A stretch of 64,000 nt of DNA from Granulicella sp. L46 (GCF_009765785.1 NZ_LMUT01000009.1:509406-573405), one strand, 5' to 3'; numbered from the stretch's first letter, positions 24,366 through 33,706 are shown. Numbers and translations: made by a program. The notes: generated by a model from the letters alone, not told the origin.

Positions 24366-26825
24366 TCAACCGACATGCGGCGTTGCGCTCATTGGAATGC
24401 GAACGTTGATCTCAGTGCCACCATTCAATCTCGAGAAAATCGAGAATGTTCCGTTCACCAGCTTGGCTCGCTCGCGCATGCTGATGAGACCGAGCCCCCG
24501 TCCCTTGTTGACCGATTCGACATCGAAACCGACCCCGTCATCGCTAACGGTGAGTCGAATCTCTCCGGGCATTTCCAGGAAGTCTACGTTGACCTGCGAA
24601 GCTCGACTATGTTTCGCTGCATTGTGCAGTGCTTCCTGCAAGACGCGGTACAGGCAGAGGGCAACGTCGGGCGATACGGGGTTCGGCAAGTCTCCGCAAT
24701 GAAACTCAATTTTGAATTTCTGTTTTTCTCCGAACTCATGGCAGAAGCCTCTCATGGCCACGACAATGCCCAGATGATCCAACGCCGCAGAATGAAGCTC
24801 GTGAGACAAAGCCTGGATATCGGAGCCCATCTCCCGGGCCTGCTCGCGCAGTCTGTCCACGCGGTGGAGGGCATCGCCGTTCAAGGTGGGAAGGTCCTTC
24901 TTGAGCAGGTCGAGTTCGATGGCGAGTAATGCCATTCGTTGACTGAAGTCGTCGTGAAGCTCCCGGGCAATGCGGGTGCGCTCCTGCTCCTGCGCCTCAA
25001 TCAATCTTCTGCTAACGCTGTAAAGCGCCTCGTCTGCAAGCTTGCGCTCCGTCACATCGATGCAAGATCCGATGTAACCGGCGAATGAGTCGTCGGGATT
25101 AAATCTGGGCGCCCCTATATCGAGAAGCCAACGATATTCTCCAGTGCTCGCCCTGAGCCGATACTCCATTCTGAATGGCTTCCGCTGATCAAATGCCCGG
25201 CAATAGGTTTCGACACACTGGTGCAAGTCTTCCGGGTGCACACCGTCCGCCCAGCCGTTTCCAAGTTCGGCCGATAGTGGCCGTCCAGTGAAGTCGAGCC
25301 AAGTCTTATTGAAATAGGTGCAGAGCTTGTCGGTGCCAGCCATCCAGATCAGCACCGGCGTCGTGTTCGACATTAAGCGGAAGCGTTCCTCGCTTTCTCG
25401 CAGGGCAAACTCCGCTTGTTTGCGTTCAGTGATGTCCACCGCAATCCCGAGAGCACGGGGCAGATCGCTATTGGCTGGAAAATAGAATTTCCCGCTATCA
25501 GAAAGCCATCGTATGACGCCATCGGTACGGACGACGCGATATTCCGCTTCATACTCACTTCGACCTTGCAGTGCATCGGTGAATACGTTCGCGACCCGCT
25601 CGCGGTCGTCCGGGTGAAGGCGCTCCATGAATTCGTGCTCGCGGGCGAGGTAAGGATCCCCGCGAATCCCAAACGTCGGCTCCAGGTCACCAAACCAGAT
25701 GCTCTGTCCGTTAGCAAGGTCCTGGTCCCATCCCATGGATTTACCCGATTTCATGGCCAGGCGAAGCCTGTCGTGGGCGACGGCGACATCAGAAGTGAAC
25801 TCGCGATTGGCAAGATAATTCTCGGCAGAGGCGCCGACAGCGAGAATCAGTCCTGCCACCATGACCATGATGAGACGCATTTCATGGGTTCCGATGGGTT
25901 CGCCCGTTCGGAACAGTTCCCACACGCCAACGACGGGGACAGCGAGTACGGCGAGCGTCGCCAAGGCAGAACTGTACTTGGGATCTGTGGTGTCCAATAG
26001 CACGGCGTGTTTAAGTTTTGATTGCAGCCTGCTTCCTTCAAGTCCGATCCAGAAAAACCAATAGATGGAGGCAGTGAACATCATCCCGGTAAGACCTCTT
26101 ACGACCGCATAATTCGGGCCGGTCAGATCGCCGGAAGGGTCCTTCAAGGCCCAAAGAACGTTCGTGGCCAGGGAGCCACAGGTATACAGGGCCGAGGCGC
26201 CAAACATGTGCTGGTAGATACGCTTCCACGGAGATTGCGCCCGGAAAATCAACCTGCCGAGAATGGCAAGAAGAACGGCATTCTCGATAAAGTAGATCGT
26301 TTCAAAACGCAAGATCATTGCCGTTCCCTCGGTTCCGTATTGATACGGGAAAAGGTAGAAGGCATAGGCGAAAACCCAGACAAACAGCAGGATGAGAAAG
26401 TTGACCGTCGCTCGATAGGGTCTCCGGCTCGGCAACTTCAAGTGAGGACGGGAAGCCACCGCTGCGATCATCAGGACGATGTGCAGAAATAGTGGAGGAT
26501 TGTCGAAGAGGAATGCGGGAATCCTGCCGTGCAGGACCACGCTGTTGAACCAACTGAAAGGAACGAGCGCCCACACCCCAAGCGCCGCAGCAAGGAGCGA
26601 CCAGAATAACCGGGCCGATTGGCTGCTCCGTACGGCATTGCGGATGGCAACTCCACTCGCCAGGAGGAGCAAAACGAGATAGCTGATTTCGCAGTAGGCG
26701 ACCAGGGCCGGACCTTGCCTAAGCGTGAGCGTCAGGATCGCCTGGGCCGCCAGAAGAGCTACTCCTACAGCCAACTCCGAATAGAACCGGCGTCCAAGTT
26801 TTCGAGGCAAGGATGGGTCCAGCAT
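24366..26825 (-). CDS. Membrane PAS-PAS sensor histidine kinase (HisKA_3 type), orphan
   Basis: An 819-residue sensor. About the first 320 residues contain around 8 hydrophobic helices (a membrane sensing module). Two PAS domains with PAC tails follow (about 350-470 and 475-600; ALRESEERFRLMSNTTPVLIW starts the second). The dimerisation helix has H624 in RIARELHDDFSQ, the NarX-like HisKA_3 form that uses ELHDD. The ATPase domain shows N735 in ALHNAAKHSR, DDGVGF at 762-767 and GRGLGL at 775-780, so catalysis should be intact. No response regulator gene adjoins it, so its target is unknown. LuxR-type regulators are the usual partners of this kinase class. The ATG at 26825 has a GGGAG-like site upstream. 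Confidence 0.92.
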   Translation of the reverse strand: MLDPSLPRKLGRRFYSELAVGVALLAAQAILTLTLRQGPALVAYCEISYLVLLLLASGVAIRNAVRSSQSARLFWSLLAAALGVWALVPFSWFNSVVLHGRIPAFLFDNPPLFLHIVLMIAAVASRPHLKLPSRRPYRATVNFLILLFVWVFAYAFYLFPYQYGTEGTAMILRFETIYFIENAVLLAILGRLIFRAQSPWKRIYQHMFGASALYTCGSLATNVLWALKDPSGDLTGPNYAVVRGLTGMMFTASIYWFFWIGLEGSRLQSKLKHAVLLDTTDPKYSSALATLAVLAVPVVGVWELFRTGEPIGTHEMRLIMVMVAGLILAVGASAENYLANREFTSDVAVAHDRLRLAMKSGKSMGWDQDLANGQSIWFGDLEPTFGIRGDPYLAREHEFMERLHPDDRERVANVFTDALQGRSEYEAEYRVVRTDGVIRWLSDSGKFYFPANSDLPRALGIAVDITERKQAEFALRESEERFRLMSNTTPVLIWMAGTDKLCTYFNKTWLDFTGRPLSAELGNGWADGVHPEDLHQCVETYCRAFDQRKPFRMEYRLRASTGEYRWLLDIGAPRFNPDDSFAGYIGSCIDVTERKLADEALYSVSRRLIEAQEQERTRIARELHDDFSQRMALLAIELDLLKKDLPTLNGDALHRVDRLREQAREMGSDIQALSHELHSAALDHLGIVVAMRGFCHEFGEKQKFKIEFHCGDLPNPVSPDVALCLYRVLQEALHNAAKHSRASQVNVDFLEMPGEIRLTVSDDGVGFDVESVNKGRGLGLISMRERAKLVNGTFSIFSRLNGGTEINVRIPMSATPHVG

Positions 26826-27203
26826 AGTTCTCCCTAGACAACGGTTCGATCATGCTGTGAGCAACTTACCGCCAACTTTAGCACGGCACGAGATTCGCTG
26901 TCTGAGGCTGGAGCAGTCTTGCGCGGCAGTCCTTGTCGTGCGACGAATACGGGGACCCTGGATGATTGACCGGATGAAAAATCATTCGGTCGCCTGTTGG
27001 CTCGTCGATTGCGATTCCCTTGAGGATCAAAATGACTGGAGGCAGGCTGGTCGCATTCTACGCGAGGAGGGTTGTCCCTACCGTCCTCAATGGCTGAGGC
27101 CAGTAAAAATATTAGTTGTTTCCGTTGGTCGAAAAGACGATGATTGCAAAGCGCTCCGCCGGTTGGGGCCTACGGACGCAAGCTTGATTGACGAGGTTCG
27201 ATA
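26826..27203. other. Gap before the DUF3300 gene; doubtful 115-codon frame and a weak sigma-54-like site
   Basis: An open frame from GTG 26857 ends with TAATG overlapping the next start at 27204, which could mean translational coupling, but its sequence shows no recognisable family or signal and may be chance. At 26998-27012 TGGCTCGTCGATTGC has GG-N10-GC spacing with one mismatch to the sigma-54 core. Neither is strongly supported. Confidence 0.25.
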
Positions 27204-28388
27204 ATGCGACGCACGCCCTGTATGTCTTTCGTGTCATCCGTTCTCATTGGATTGTTTGTCTTTTCAAGCGCGGCTCCTCTTCTAGAGGCGCAGGCTCCAG
27301 CTCCCGCCACTGAGCAGAAGAGCCCTCCTCCTCCGACGGCACAGGAATTGGATCAGCTGATGGCGCCGATTGCGCTGTATCCGGATGCGCTGCTGGCGCA
27401 GATGACGACGGCCTCGACCAATCCTCAGGAGATTCTCGACGTTACGAATTGGCTAGCGAAGAATCCCAGCCTGAGCGGACCTGCGCTGACGGCGGCCGCG
27501 GAGAAGCAGGGATACGACCCGGCGTTTCTTGCCCTGGTCACGTTTCCGAAAGTACTGCAGATGATGGCTGACCATATTGATGACTATGCCGCGATCGGGC
27601 TAGCTGTGAAGGCAAACCAGGCGGATGTATCGGCTTCGATCCAACGTCTGCGGGCACAGGCGTATGAGGCTGGAAGTCTGCGCAGCAATGAACAGCAGAA
27701 GGTTGAGGTGCAGCAGGCGTCGAGCCAGCCGATTTATGTGATTCAGCCCGCCAATCCGTTGGTGGCGTATGTGCCGGTCTATAACCCCACGGTGGTGTAC
27801 GTTGCGGCGCCGAGTACGACTACTGCGCTGATCACATTTGGGATCGGGATCGGGATTTCGGCGCTGGTCTATAGCAATCAACCATGGGGTTGGGCTGGCT
27901 GGGGATGGGGTTGGGGACGCGGCGGCGTGATTTATTACAACCGCGGACCGTGGGGCGGCATTTGGGTGGGTGGGTATCGGCCGCCGGTGTATTGGTATCA
28001 TCCGCGGCCGCCGTATTATCGGGGCTATCCGGGGTATGGCGGGAACTGGGGATATCATCCGCCGCATTACCGGCCACCGTATCCGGGCAGGCCGCCGGCT
28101 TATCGTCCGCCAAATTATCGTCCGCCTTCGAACGGAACCCCGGGATATCGCCCACCGGGGAGCACGCGGCCTCCCAATGCGGGCAATCGTCCGCCTGGCA
28201 ACGGCAATCGTCCGCCTGCAAACGGAAACCGGCCGGGCACGTTGCCGGTGCGGCCGGGGACGGGTACGAGACCGCCTGGCGGAGGAAATCAACCGAGTAC
28301 TCGTCCTGCGCCGCGTCCGGGAGGACAGCCGCGTCCCGCTCCCAGGCCGGCACCGAGGCCCAGACCTGCTGCTCGGCCATCGAACTGA
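27204..28388 (+). CDS. DUF3300 family secreted protein with Pro/Arg-rich tail
   Basis: A 394-residue protein. It has a signal peptide (SFVSSVLIGLFVFSSAAPLLEAQA) and a DUF3300 domain at about 45-200: LDQLMAPIALYPDALLAQMTTAST, then VTNWLAKNP, then FPKVLQMMADH, then PIYVIQPANPLVAYVPVYNP (family strings, some cut short here). A Trp/Gly-rich stretch follows (WGWAGWGWGWG), then a low-complexity tail from about residue 245 of Pro, Arg, Gly, Tyr and Asn with recurring YRPP and NRPP units. Function unknown; the composition suggests a surface or cell-wall associated protein. The start overlaps the stop of an uncertain upstream frame (TAATG). Confidence 0.88.
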   Translation: MRRTPCMSFVSSVLIGLFVFSSAAPLLEAQAPAPATEQKSPPPPTAQELDQLMAPIALYPDALLAQMTTASTNPQEILDVTNWLAKNPSLSGPALTAAAEKQGYDPAFLALVTFPKVLQMMADHIDDYAAIGLAVKANQADVSASIQRLRAQAYEAGSLRSNEQQKVEVQQASSQPIYVIQPANPLVAYVPVYNPTVVYVAAPSTTTALITFGIGIGISALVYSNQPWGWAGWGWGWGRGGVIYYNRGPWGGIWVGGYRPPVYWYHPRPPYYRGYPGYGGNWGYHPPHYRPPYPGRPPAYRPPNYRPPSNGTPGYRPPGSTRPPNAGNRPPGNGNRPPANGNRPGTLPVRPGTGTRPPGGGNQPSTRPAPRPGGQPRPAPRPAPRPRPAARPSN

Positions 28389-28401
28389 GTTGGTGGCGGC
28401 T

Positions 28402-28575
28402 TTAGCTTGGAATGTGAGAAACACCCTTGCGGCTGGTCTTCTGCCGCAGGGGTGCGGGCGTCAGGCGCGGTGGGGCGGTGGCGTGGGCGAAGACGCGGCA
28501 GACGTTTCCGCCGTCGACTCTGCGGATGTCTTCAGGGGTGAAGCGCTGGGTTAGCGTCTCGGCGACGGGGGGGCG
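28402..28575 (-). pseudogene. Remnant of a dipeptidase-like (peptidase M19) C-terminus
   Basis: Read on the minus strand, this stretch encodes VAETLTQRFTPEDIRRVDGG followed by NVCRVFAHAT, then a Pro/Lys-rich end and TAA at 28402-28404. The string resembles the last helix of membrane dipeptidases, where L..RGYSEEDIRKILGGNFLRV is usual. Upstream of it no coherent frame or start codon was found, so the 5' part appears lost. The assignment rests on about 30 residues and is tentative. The rest of the 28389-28784 gap shows nothing else I can name. Confidence 0.35.
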
Positions 28576-28784
28576 TGGTGGGTGCCGATCGGTGCGCGGC
28601 GCGGCTCTCTGTTTCGAGGGCCGAACGTCTTATAGGAGATCACCTTAATTAATAGGGCAAGTTGCTGTGCGTTCCAGCGTAGGGAACTACTCGGTCGCAT
28701 TGAGCGTATCTGATTGAGCGTATTGGGAAGGATGACTATTTCTGTGAGTGGTTTTGGGCGAGGACGGCGTAGGGAGTGGGGCTG

Positions 28785-31181
28785 GTGAGGTATCGGGCCA
28801 GGAAGATCGGATTCTTGTTGGGCGTTGCGGCGGTTGGATTATTGCATGCGGGGGGCGCGCAGGCGCAGGTGAACCAGGGGACTACTGGAAAGCCGACGGT
28901 TTCGAGCGAGGCCAAGCCGAAGTCGCAGCCGCTGCCGGATGCGAAGGTGCCGTTGCTGGCGGGGCCGATATCACTGAGAGACTTTCCGGACATGGAGCCG
29001 AGGGCGGGGCTGAAGGAACAGCTTGGGTACGCGACTCAGTTCATCCAGAACACGCCGGTGGATGGAGCGGCGGCGACGGAGCGCACGGAGGTGTACCTGG
29101 GGCGAACCAAGACGACACTTTATATTGTCTTCCTGTGTTTCGATGGGCACCCTGATTTGATTCGCTCGCACCTGGCGCGGCGAGAGAACATTCTGAACGA
29201 TGACTATGTGACGGTGAATCTGGATCCATTTCAGGATCGGCAGCGCGGCGTGCAGTTCCAGGTGAACCCGGCGGGTGTGCAGGCGGATGCTTCGTGGACG
29301 GAGACGGGGGGCGCGGATTACAGCTACGACCAGGTGTGGGATTCGGACGCAAAGATTACGAACAAGGGATGGATGGCGTTGATCGCGATTCCGTTTCGGA
29401 GCATACGGTTTCCGCCGAAGAGTACGGTTTGGGGCGCGGTGTTCTGGAGAAACTTTCCGCGCAACAGTGAGAATGATTTCTGGCCGCGGGTTTCGGCGAA
29501 TGTGACGGGGGAGCTCAGCCAGGAGGGGACGCTTCATCTGGATGGTCTAACGGGAACTGCCGGGTCGCACAATATTCAGATTGTCCCGTATGTGCTGGGA
29601 CAGAATGAGCACACGCTGGAGACGCTGGATCCTACCGACCCATATTTTTCGACGCGCAATGCGGAGGCGACGGCGGGCGGCGAGGTCAAGGCCGTGCTGA
29701 AGGATTCGATTGTGCTGGACGCGACGGTGAATCCGGACTTCTCGGATGTGGAGAGCGACCAGCCGCAGTTCACGGTGAACCAGCGGTATCCGGTTTATTT
29801 TCCGGAGCTGCGGCCGTTCTTTCTGGAGAATGCGAGCTACTTTGCTACGCCGCTGACGCTGCTCTATACGCGCAATATTATTCGGCCGGAGATTGGCGGG
29901 CGCGTTACGGGAAAGATTGGGCATACGAATATTGGAGTTCTGGCGATCAATGATCGCGAGCCGGGCCAGACCGTGCTGCCGAACGATCCGCTGTATGGAC
30001 ACAAGGCAGGGTTTTTTGTGGGGCGCGTGTCGCAGGATCTGGGCAAGGGTTCGAATGTTGGGCTGATGTATACGGACGAGGAGTTCGGCGGCGGGTGGAA
30101 TCGCATTGGCGGCGCGGATTTTACCTGGAGGATGAATAGTCACTGGACGACGCTGGGGCAGATGGTGGAGAGCTCGACGATGCAAAGCAATCCGCAGAGC
30201 ACGGCGGCGGTGTTTCCGGCGGGATACCACGCGGGTCCGGCGGCAGATGTGCAGGTGCAGCGCAGCGGGCACTCGTTCAACATGTTCGATGAGTACCAGG
30301 ACATCAGCAGCGGCTTCACGACGCTGGTGGGATTTTTGCAGACGTCGAATATTCGCAGCGATCATTTGCATGCGACGTACCAGTGGTTTCCAAAGCACAA
30401 GAAGGTTCAAAGCTACGGAGTGGAGACGAATCAGAATATAGCGTTCGATCACGCGCATAACCGCGTGTATCACTACACCACGTTCGATCCGTTTGTGCTA
30501 TTGCCGAACAACATTGTGCTGGCGCCGCTGGTTGGGCAGAATTCGGATACGGTGGGGCCGCAGGATGGGTATCCGATGCCGTCGAGTGTGAATTTTACGG
30601 AGAATTTTGGTGGGTTTGTGGCGCGCGGGCAGCCGTTTTCGCAGTTGAGCTTTAACATTCAGGCTCTGAAGAGCGGCAATGTGAACTACAACCCGCCGAC
30701 GGGGCAGGTGCCGTTCCTGCTGCACCAGGAGACGGTGCAGGCGTTGATCTCGATTAACCCGATAAGACATCTGACGGACGACAATACGTACCTGCTGGAT
30801 CGCGACCACGCGGCGCACGGCGGGCAGTTGGTGTACGAGACGCAGACGTTTCGGACGAAGCTGAACTATCAGTTCACGAGGGCGATCTCGGCGCGGGTGA
30901 TTGTGGAGTATGACACGACGCTGGCGAATCCGCTGGAGACGTCGCTGGCGCGGACCAAGCAGATCCAGACGCAGGCGCTGTTGACGTGGCTGCCGCATCC
31001 GGGGACGGTGCTGTATATCGGATATAACGGCGATACACAGAACTACAATCACCACCTCTGCACCGTGGAGCCGGCGGAGGGTACCTGTGATCCGATGCAG
31101 CCGATTCTTCCGCGCGGGCCGGGATATCTGAATGATGGGCGGCAGTTTTTTATCAAGGCGAGCTATCTGCTTCGTTTCTAA
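28785..31181 (+). CDS. DUF5916 outer-membrane protein with CBM9-like domain
   Basis: About 798 residues. A signal peptide (KIGFLLGVAAVGLLHAGGAQAQ) is followed by a carbohydrate-binding-family-9-like domain (about 70-255: ERTEVYLGRTKTTLYIVFLC, then DDYVTVNLDPFQDRQRG, then GWMALIAIPFRSIRF) and the DUF5916 region, marked by NPDFSDVESDQPQFTVNQRY and FPELRPFFLENASYF. The remainder is a chain of amphipathic beta strands ending SYLLRF with terminal Phe, typical of an outer-membrane barrel. Function unknown; carbohydrate-related surface binding is an inference from the CBM9-like fold. I chose GTG at 28785 because AGGGAG lies 8 bases before it; GTG at 28776 would overlap that site. Confidence 0.87.
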   Translation: MRYRARKIGFLLGVAAVGLLHAGGAQAQVNQGTTGKPTVSSEAKPKSQPLPDAKVPLLAGPISLRDFPDMEPRAGLKEQLGYATQFIQNTPVDGAAATERTEVYLGRTKTTLYIVFLCFDGHPDLIRSHLARRENILNDDYVTVNLDPFQDRQRGVQFQVNPAGVQADASWTETGGADYSYDQVWDSDAKITNKGWMALIAIPFRSIRFPPKSTVWGAVFWRNFPRNSENDFWPRVSANVTGELSQEGTLHLDGLTGTAGSHNIQIVPYVLGQNEHTLETLDPTDPYFSTRNAEATAGGEVKAVLKDSIVLDATVNPDFSDVESDQPQFTVNQRYPVYFPELRPFFLENASYFATPLTLLYTRNIIRPEIGGRVTGKIGHTNIGVLAINDREPGQTVLPNDPLYGHKAGFFVGRVSQDLGKGSNVGLMYTDEEFGGGWNRIGGADFTWRMNSHWTTLGQMVESSTMQSNPQSTAAVFPAGYHAGPAADVQVQRSGHSFNMFDEYQDISSGFTTLVGFLQTSNIRSDHLHATYQWFPKHKKVQSYGVETNQNIAFDHAHNRVYHYTTFDPFVLLPNNIVLAPLVGQNSDTVGPQDGYPMPSSVNFTENFGGFVARGQPFSQLSFNIQALKSGNVNYNPPTGQVPFLLHQETVQALISINPIRHLTDDNTYLLDRDHAAHGGQLVYETQTFRTKLNYQFTRAISARVIVEYDTTLANPLETSLARTKQIQTQALLTWLPHPGTVLYIGYNGDTQNYNHHLCTVEPAEGTCDPMQPILPRGPGYLNDGRQFFIKASYLLRF

Positions 31182-31267
31182 AGAGATCTGTTTGAAGCAG
31201 TGAGCGTTCATACAGATGTGGTGTAATGAGGGCTTCTTTGAACCACCTGCCAACAAAGGAGCTTCTT

Positions 31268-32092
31268 ATGCCGACGATTAAAACGAAAGATGGCGTTGAG
31301 ATTTTTTACAAGGACTGGGGAACGGGCCAGCCAATTGTGTTCAGCCATGGGTGGCCGCTCTCGGCCGACGACTGGGATAACCAGATGCTGTTTTTTCTGC
31401 AGCAGGGGTATCGTGTGATTGCGCATGACCGGCGCGGGCATGGGCGATCGGCGCAGGTGAGCGATGGGCATGACATCGAGCATTATGCATCGGACCTGTC
31501 GGCGTTGGTCGACCATCTGGGTTTGAAGGATGCGATTCATATTGGCCACTCAACGGGCGGTGGCGAGGTGACGGCTTACGTGGCGCGGTATGGCCAGGGT
31601 CGCGTCGCGAAGGCTGCGCTGATCAGCGCGATCACGCCGTTCATGCTGAAGACTGATTCGAATCCGCTGGGCCTGCCGAAGTCTGTGTTCGATGATTTGC
31701 AGGCGCAGTTGTTTGCCAGCCGCGCGCAGTTCTATTGGGACCTGCCGGCTGGGCCGTTCTATGGGTTCAATCGGCCGGGCGTGAAGACGCTGACGCCGGT
31801 GGTTCAGAACTGGTGGCGGCAAGGCATGATGGGCGGAACGAAGGCGCACTACGACGGGATTGTCGCGTTCTCGCAGACTGACCTTAGCGACGATTTGAAA
31901 AGGATCGACGTGCCGGTGCTGGTGATGCATAGCGAGGATGACCAGATTGTTCCGTACCAGGCGGCGGGTCCACTGGCCGCGAAGCTGCTGAAGAATGGAA
32001 CGCTGATTACGTATAAGGACTTTCCGCATGGCATGCCGACGACGCATGCGGACACGGTCAATGCGGCGTTGCTGAAGTTTCTCAAGGGGTAA
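31268..32092 (+). CDS. Alpha/beta hydrolase, non-haem chloroperoxidase-like
   Basis: A 274-residue cytoplasmic alpha/beta hydrolase. Nucleophile Ser95 lies in GHSTGGGE; the acid is in VMHSEDDQIVP and the His in MPTTHAD near the C-terminus. The oxyanion-side motif SHGWPLSADDW and the segment HDRRGHGRS are characteristic of the cofactor-free haloperoxidase/arylesterase subgroup. Natural substrate unknown; such enzymes hydrolyse esters and can perhydrolyse small acids. The frame is open to 31226, but the ATG at 31268 has AAAGGAG seven bases upstream and starts the conserved domain. A terminator stands between it and the convergent next gene. Confidence 0.93.
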   Translation: MPTIKTKDGVEIFYKDWGTGQPIVFSHGWPLSADDWDNQMLFFLQQGYRVIAHDRRGHGRSAQVSDGHDIEHYASDLSALVDHLGLKDAIHIGHSTGGGEVTAYVARYGQGRVAKAALISAITPFMLKTDSNPLGLPKSVFDDLQAQLFASRAQFYWDLPAGPFYGFNRPGVKTLTPVVQNWWRQGMMGGTKAHYDGIVAFSQTDLSDDLKRIDVPVLVMHSEDDQIVPYQAAGPLAAKLLKNGTLITYKDFPHGMPTTHADTVNAALLKFLKG

Positions 32093-32107
32093 GAGCGTGA
32101 GAGGGTT

Positions 32108-32138
32108 GCGGGCGGCCAGGAATTTGCTGGCCGCCCGC
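32108..32138. terminator. Bidirectional hairpin between convergent genes
   Basis: A perfect 12-bp stem (32108-32119 with 32127-32138) with a 7-base loop lies between the hydrolase (+) stop at 32092 and the membrane protein (-) stop at 32146. The T-rich tail is short (AGTTCGTTT on plus). Confidence 0.7.
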
Positions 32139-32145
32139 AGTTCGT

Positions 32146-32625
32146 TTAGCTCGCGGCGATGCTGTGTTGTTGGGGTTGTGGGCGAGTGCCGCGCTTCGGA
32201 TTGTAGACGTAGGTTACGAACGCGTATCCCCATGGCATGGCGACGATCGGGAGAATTACCCAGAGAAATTGCGCGGTGATGTCTGCGGCGGGCGAGGCTG
32301 CTAACGTTCCGCGAGACCAGAGGGGATAGGCGACGACTACGAGCCACAGCACCTTGTAGAAGATCTCCAGGAGAATGATGGGGAGGAACTTCAGGGGGTG
32401 GAGAATGCCGAGGCCGGCTAGGGTGGCGAAGGCTGTCCAGACGCACCAGGCTACGGCGTTGGTTGGATCCCATGGGCCTTTGTGCGTGAGGATGTGCGTC
32501 CACGTCATCTGGCCGAGGACGAAGAACATCAGGATGTAGAGGAGGCGGAGAAGGTAGATGTTGATGGGGCGGACGCCTTCGTACTTGGTGGAGGGGCGGA
32601 ACGGGTATAGAGGGTCGATGGGCAT
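32146..32625 (-). CDS. Hypothetical four-helix membrane protein
   Basis: A 159-residue protein with about four hydrophobic helices (INIYLLRLLYILMFFVLGQ, AVAWCVWTAFATLAGLGIL, FLPIILLEIFYKVLWLVVVA, ITAQFLWVILPIVAMPWGYA). The N-terminus MPIDPLYPFRPSTKYEG is soluble. I do not recognise a named family; the layout resembles small uncharacterised inner-membrane proteins. ATG at 32625, with AGGAGA upstream (TAGGAGACTCAC on the minus strand). It stands alone on its strand. Confidence 0.75.
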   Translation of the reverse strand: MPIDPLYPFRPSTKYEGVRPINIYLLRLLYILMFFVLGQMTWTHILTHKGPWDPTNAVAWCVWTAFATLAGLGILHPLKFLPIILLEIFYKVLWLVVVAYPLWSRGTLAASPAADITAQFLWVILPIVAMPWGYAFVTYVYNPKRGTRPQPQQHSIAAS

Positions 32626-32729
32626 GTGAGTCTCCTATGGGCGCATGGGGCCTGTGTCGCGGTGGGCGTTGGATGGGTGCATCTGAAGCGAAAACAAAAA
32701 ACAGGAATCCGTGGCCTGGGTAGCCGAGA

Positions 32730-32840
32730 GGCAGAGTCCCTGAGGTAATGACAGAAAGAAAATCAAGAGCGAGACGGGCAAGAGTAAGAACCGGAGAAAG
32801 CAGGTTCCTCGCTGCGCTCGGAATGACAATTTCTTTTAGA
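32730..32840. repeat. Intergenic element sharing AATGACAGAAAGAAA with 14510-14720
   Basis: Carries TAATGACAGAAAGAAAATCAAGAGC and, 50 bases on, AAGCAGGTTCCTCGCTGCGC followed by TCGGAATGACA. The same strings occur near 14615 and near 38440, always between genes. The gap 32626-32875 contains no supportable gene. Confidence 0.5.
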
Positions 32841-32875
32841 AATTGTCGAAGAAAGGCGACGGCAACAACGGAGCG

Positions 32876-33091
32876 CTAGTCTTCGACTTCTTCGGCAAGG
32901 ACGAGGATGTCGCCGGGTTGGCAATGGAGTGTGGTGCAGATGGCTTCGAGGGTGGAGAAGCGGATGGCGCGGGCTTTTCCGGTCTTGAGGATGGAGAGGT
33001 TGGCTAGCGTGATGTCGACGGCTTCGGAGAGTTCGGTGAGGGACATGCGGCGGCGGTCGAGGACTTCGTCGAGCTTGATGGCGATGGGCAT
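32876..33091 (-). CDS. Small XRE-family regulator, YozG-like
   Basis: A 71-residue DNA-binding protein that is nearly all helix-turn-helix: MPIAIKLDEVLDRRRMSLTE, then LSEAVDITLANLSILKTGKA, then the final helix ending CQPGDILVLAEE. This compact Cro/CI form is typically encoded directly after a DUF2975 membrane protein, as here (3 bp spacing), so the two are one operon. It probably regulates its own operon; the paired TTAT(C/T)GATAAAC sites upstream of the DUF2975 gene are candidate operators. Confidence 0.92.
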   Translation of the reverse strand: MPIAIKLDEVLDRRRMSLTELSEAVDITLANLSILKTGKARAIRFSTLEAICTTLHCQPGDILVLAEEVED

Positions 33092-33094
33092 GGG

Positions 33095-33634
33095 CTACAC
33101 GGTTCCTTCCAGCTCGTCGCGCATGGTGGAGCCGGCGGCGAAGACGCGGCTGAGGACGAAGACCATGAGGACGGCGAGCCAGCCGCCGGGAGAGAAGGAA
33201 GCACCGGGCGCGGCGGAACCGAGGGCGGGACAGAATTTGTCGAGGAGCGCGCAGGGGATGGCGAGCAGTTGGAGGCCGAGCAGCGCCCAGCCGATGGTTT
33301 GTAGTCGGCGCGCGTTGGCGGCGATGAAGGGATCGCCGGCGCCGGCGCTGGTGATGATCTGCGCGAGGGTTCGGAGAACGATTTCGGTGGCGACGGCCAT
33401 GGCGAGACCGACGAGCATTAGGAGGCGGAGGCCGGTGAGGGCAGAGGGCAGATCTGCGGCCGAGGTGGTTGGGATGAGCAGCGGGACGAAGCGGGTCGAG
33501 AGGATGATGGAGACGACGAGCATGGCAATGACGCCGAAGAAGAAGGCCCGGTTGACGATGAGGGCGATGCGAACGAATAGGCGTGAACCTTTGATGAGGC
33601 GGTCTTTGTTGGTTAAGTGGGCGGTGGGTAGCAT
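33095..33634 (-). CDS. DUF2975 membrane protein
   Basis: A 179-residue integral membrane protein with four predicted helices (FVRIALIVNRAFFFGVIAMLV, LLMLVGLAMAVATEIVLRTL, TIGWALLGLQLLAIPCALL, GGWLAVLMVFVLSRVFAAG). The segment GDPFIAANARRLQTIGWALLG is the family signature. Its partner is the YozG-like regulator gene immediately downstream. Function unknown; the pair is widespread in bacteria and thought to act as a membrane-linked regulatory module (inference). ATG at 33634 has AAGGAG six bases upstream. Confidence 0.92.
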   Translation of the reverse strand: MLPTAHLTNKDRLIKGSRLFVRIALIVNRAFFFGVIAMLVVSIILSTRFVPLLIPTTSAADLPSALTGLRLLMLVGLAMAVATEIVLRTLAQIITSAGAGDPFIAANARRLQTIGWALLGLQLLAIPCALLDKFCPALGSAAPGASFSPGGWLAVLMVFVLSRVFAAGSTMRDELEGTV

Positions 33635-33643
33635 GGCTGCTCC

Positions 33644-33706
33644 TTATCGATAAACAATAAATAAGGATGTGTGCGGCGTCAAGAGAAATTTATTGATAAA
33701 CGATAA
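33644..33706 (-). promoter_or_regulatory. Two A/T-rich direct repeats, candidate operators of the YozG-like operon
   Basis: TTATCGATAAACAATAA (33644-33660) and TTATTGATAAACGATAA (33690-33706) differ at two positions and start 46 bases apart, in an otherwise G+C-rich gap of 123 bp. The first contains the palindrome TTATCGATAA. They lie directly upstream of the DUF2975 start. They could also serve the divergent reductase-like gene. Confidence 0.6.

Noticed and set aside
26857-27204. 115-codon plus-strand frame coupled to the DUF3300 gene
   Set aside because: Only the TAATG overlap speaks for it; no family, no signal peptide and no clear ribosome-binding site. Kept only as an uncertain note.
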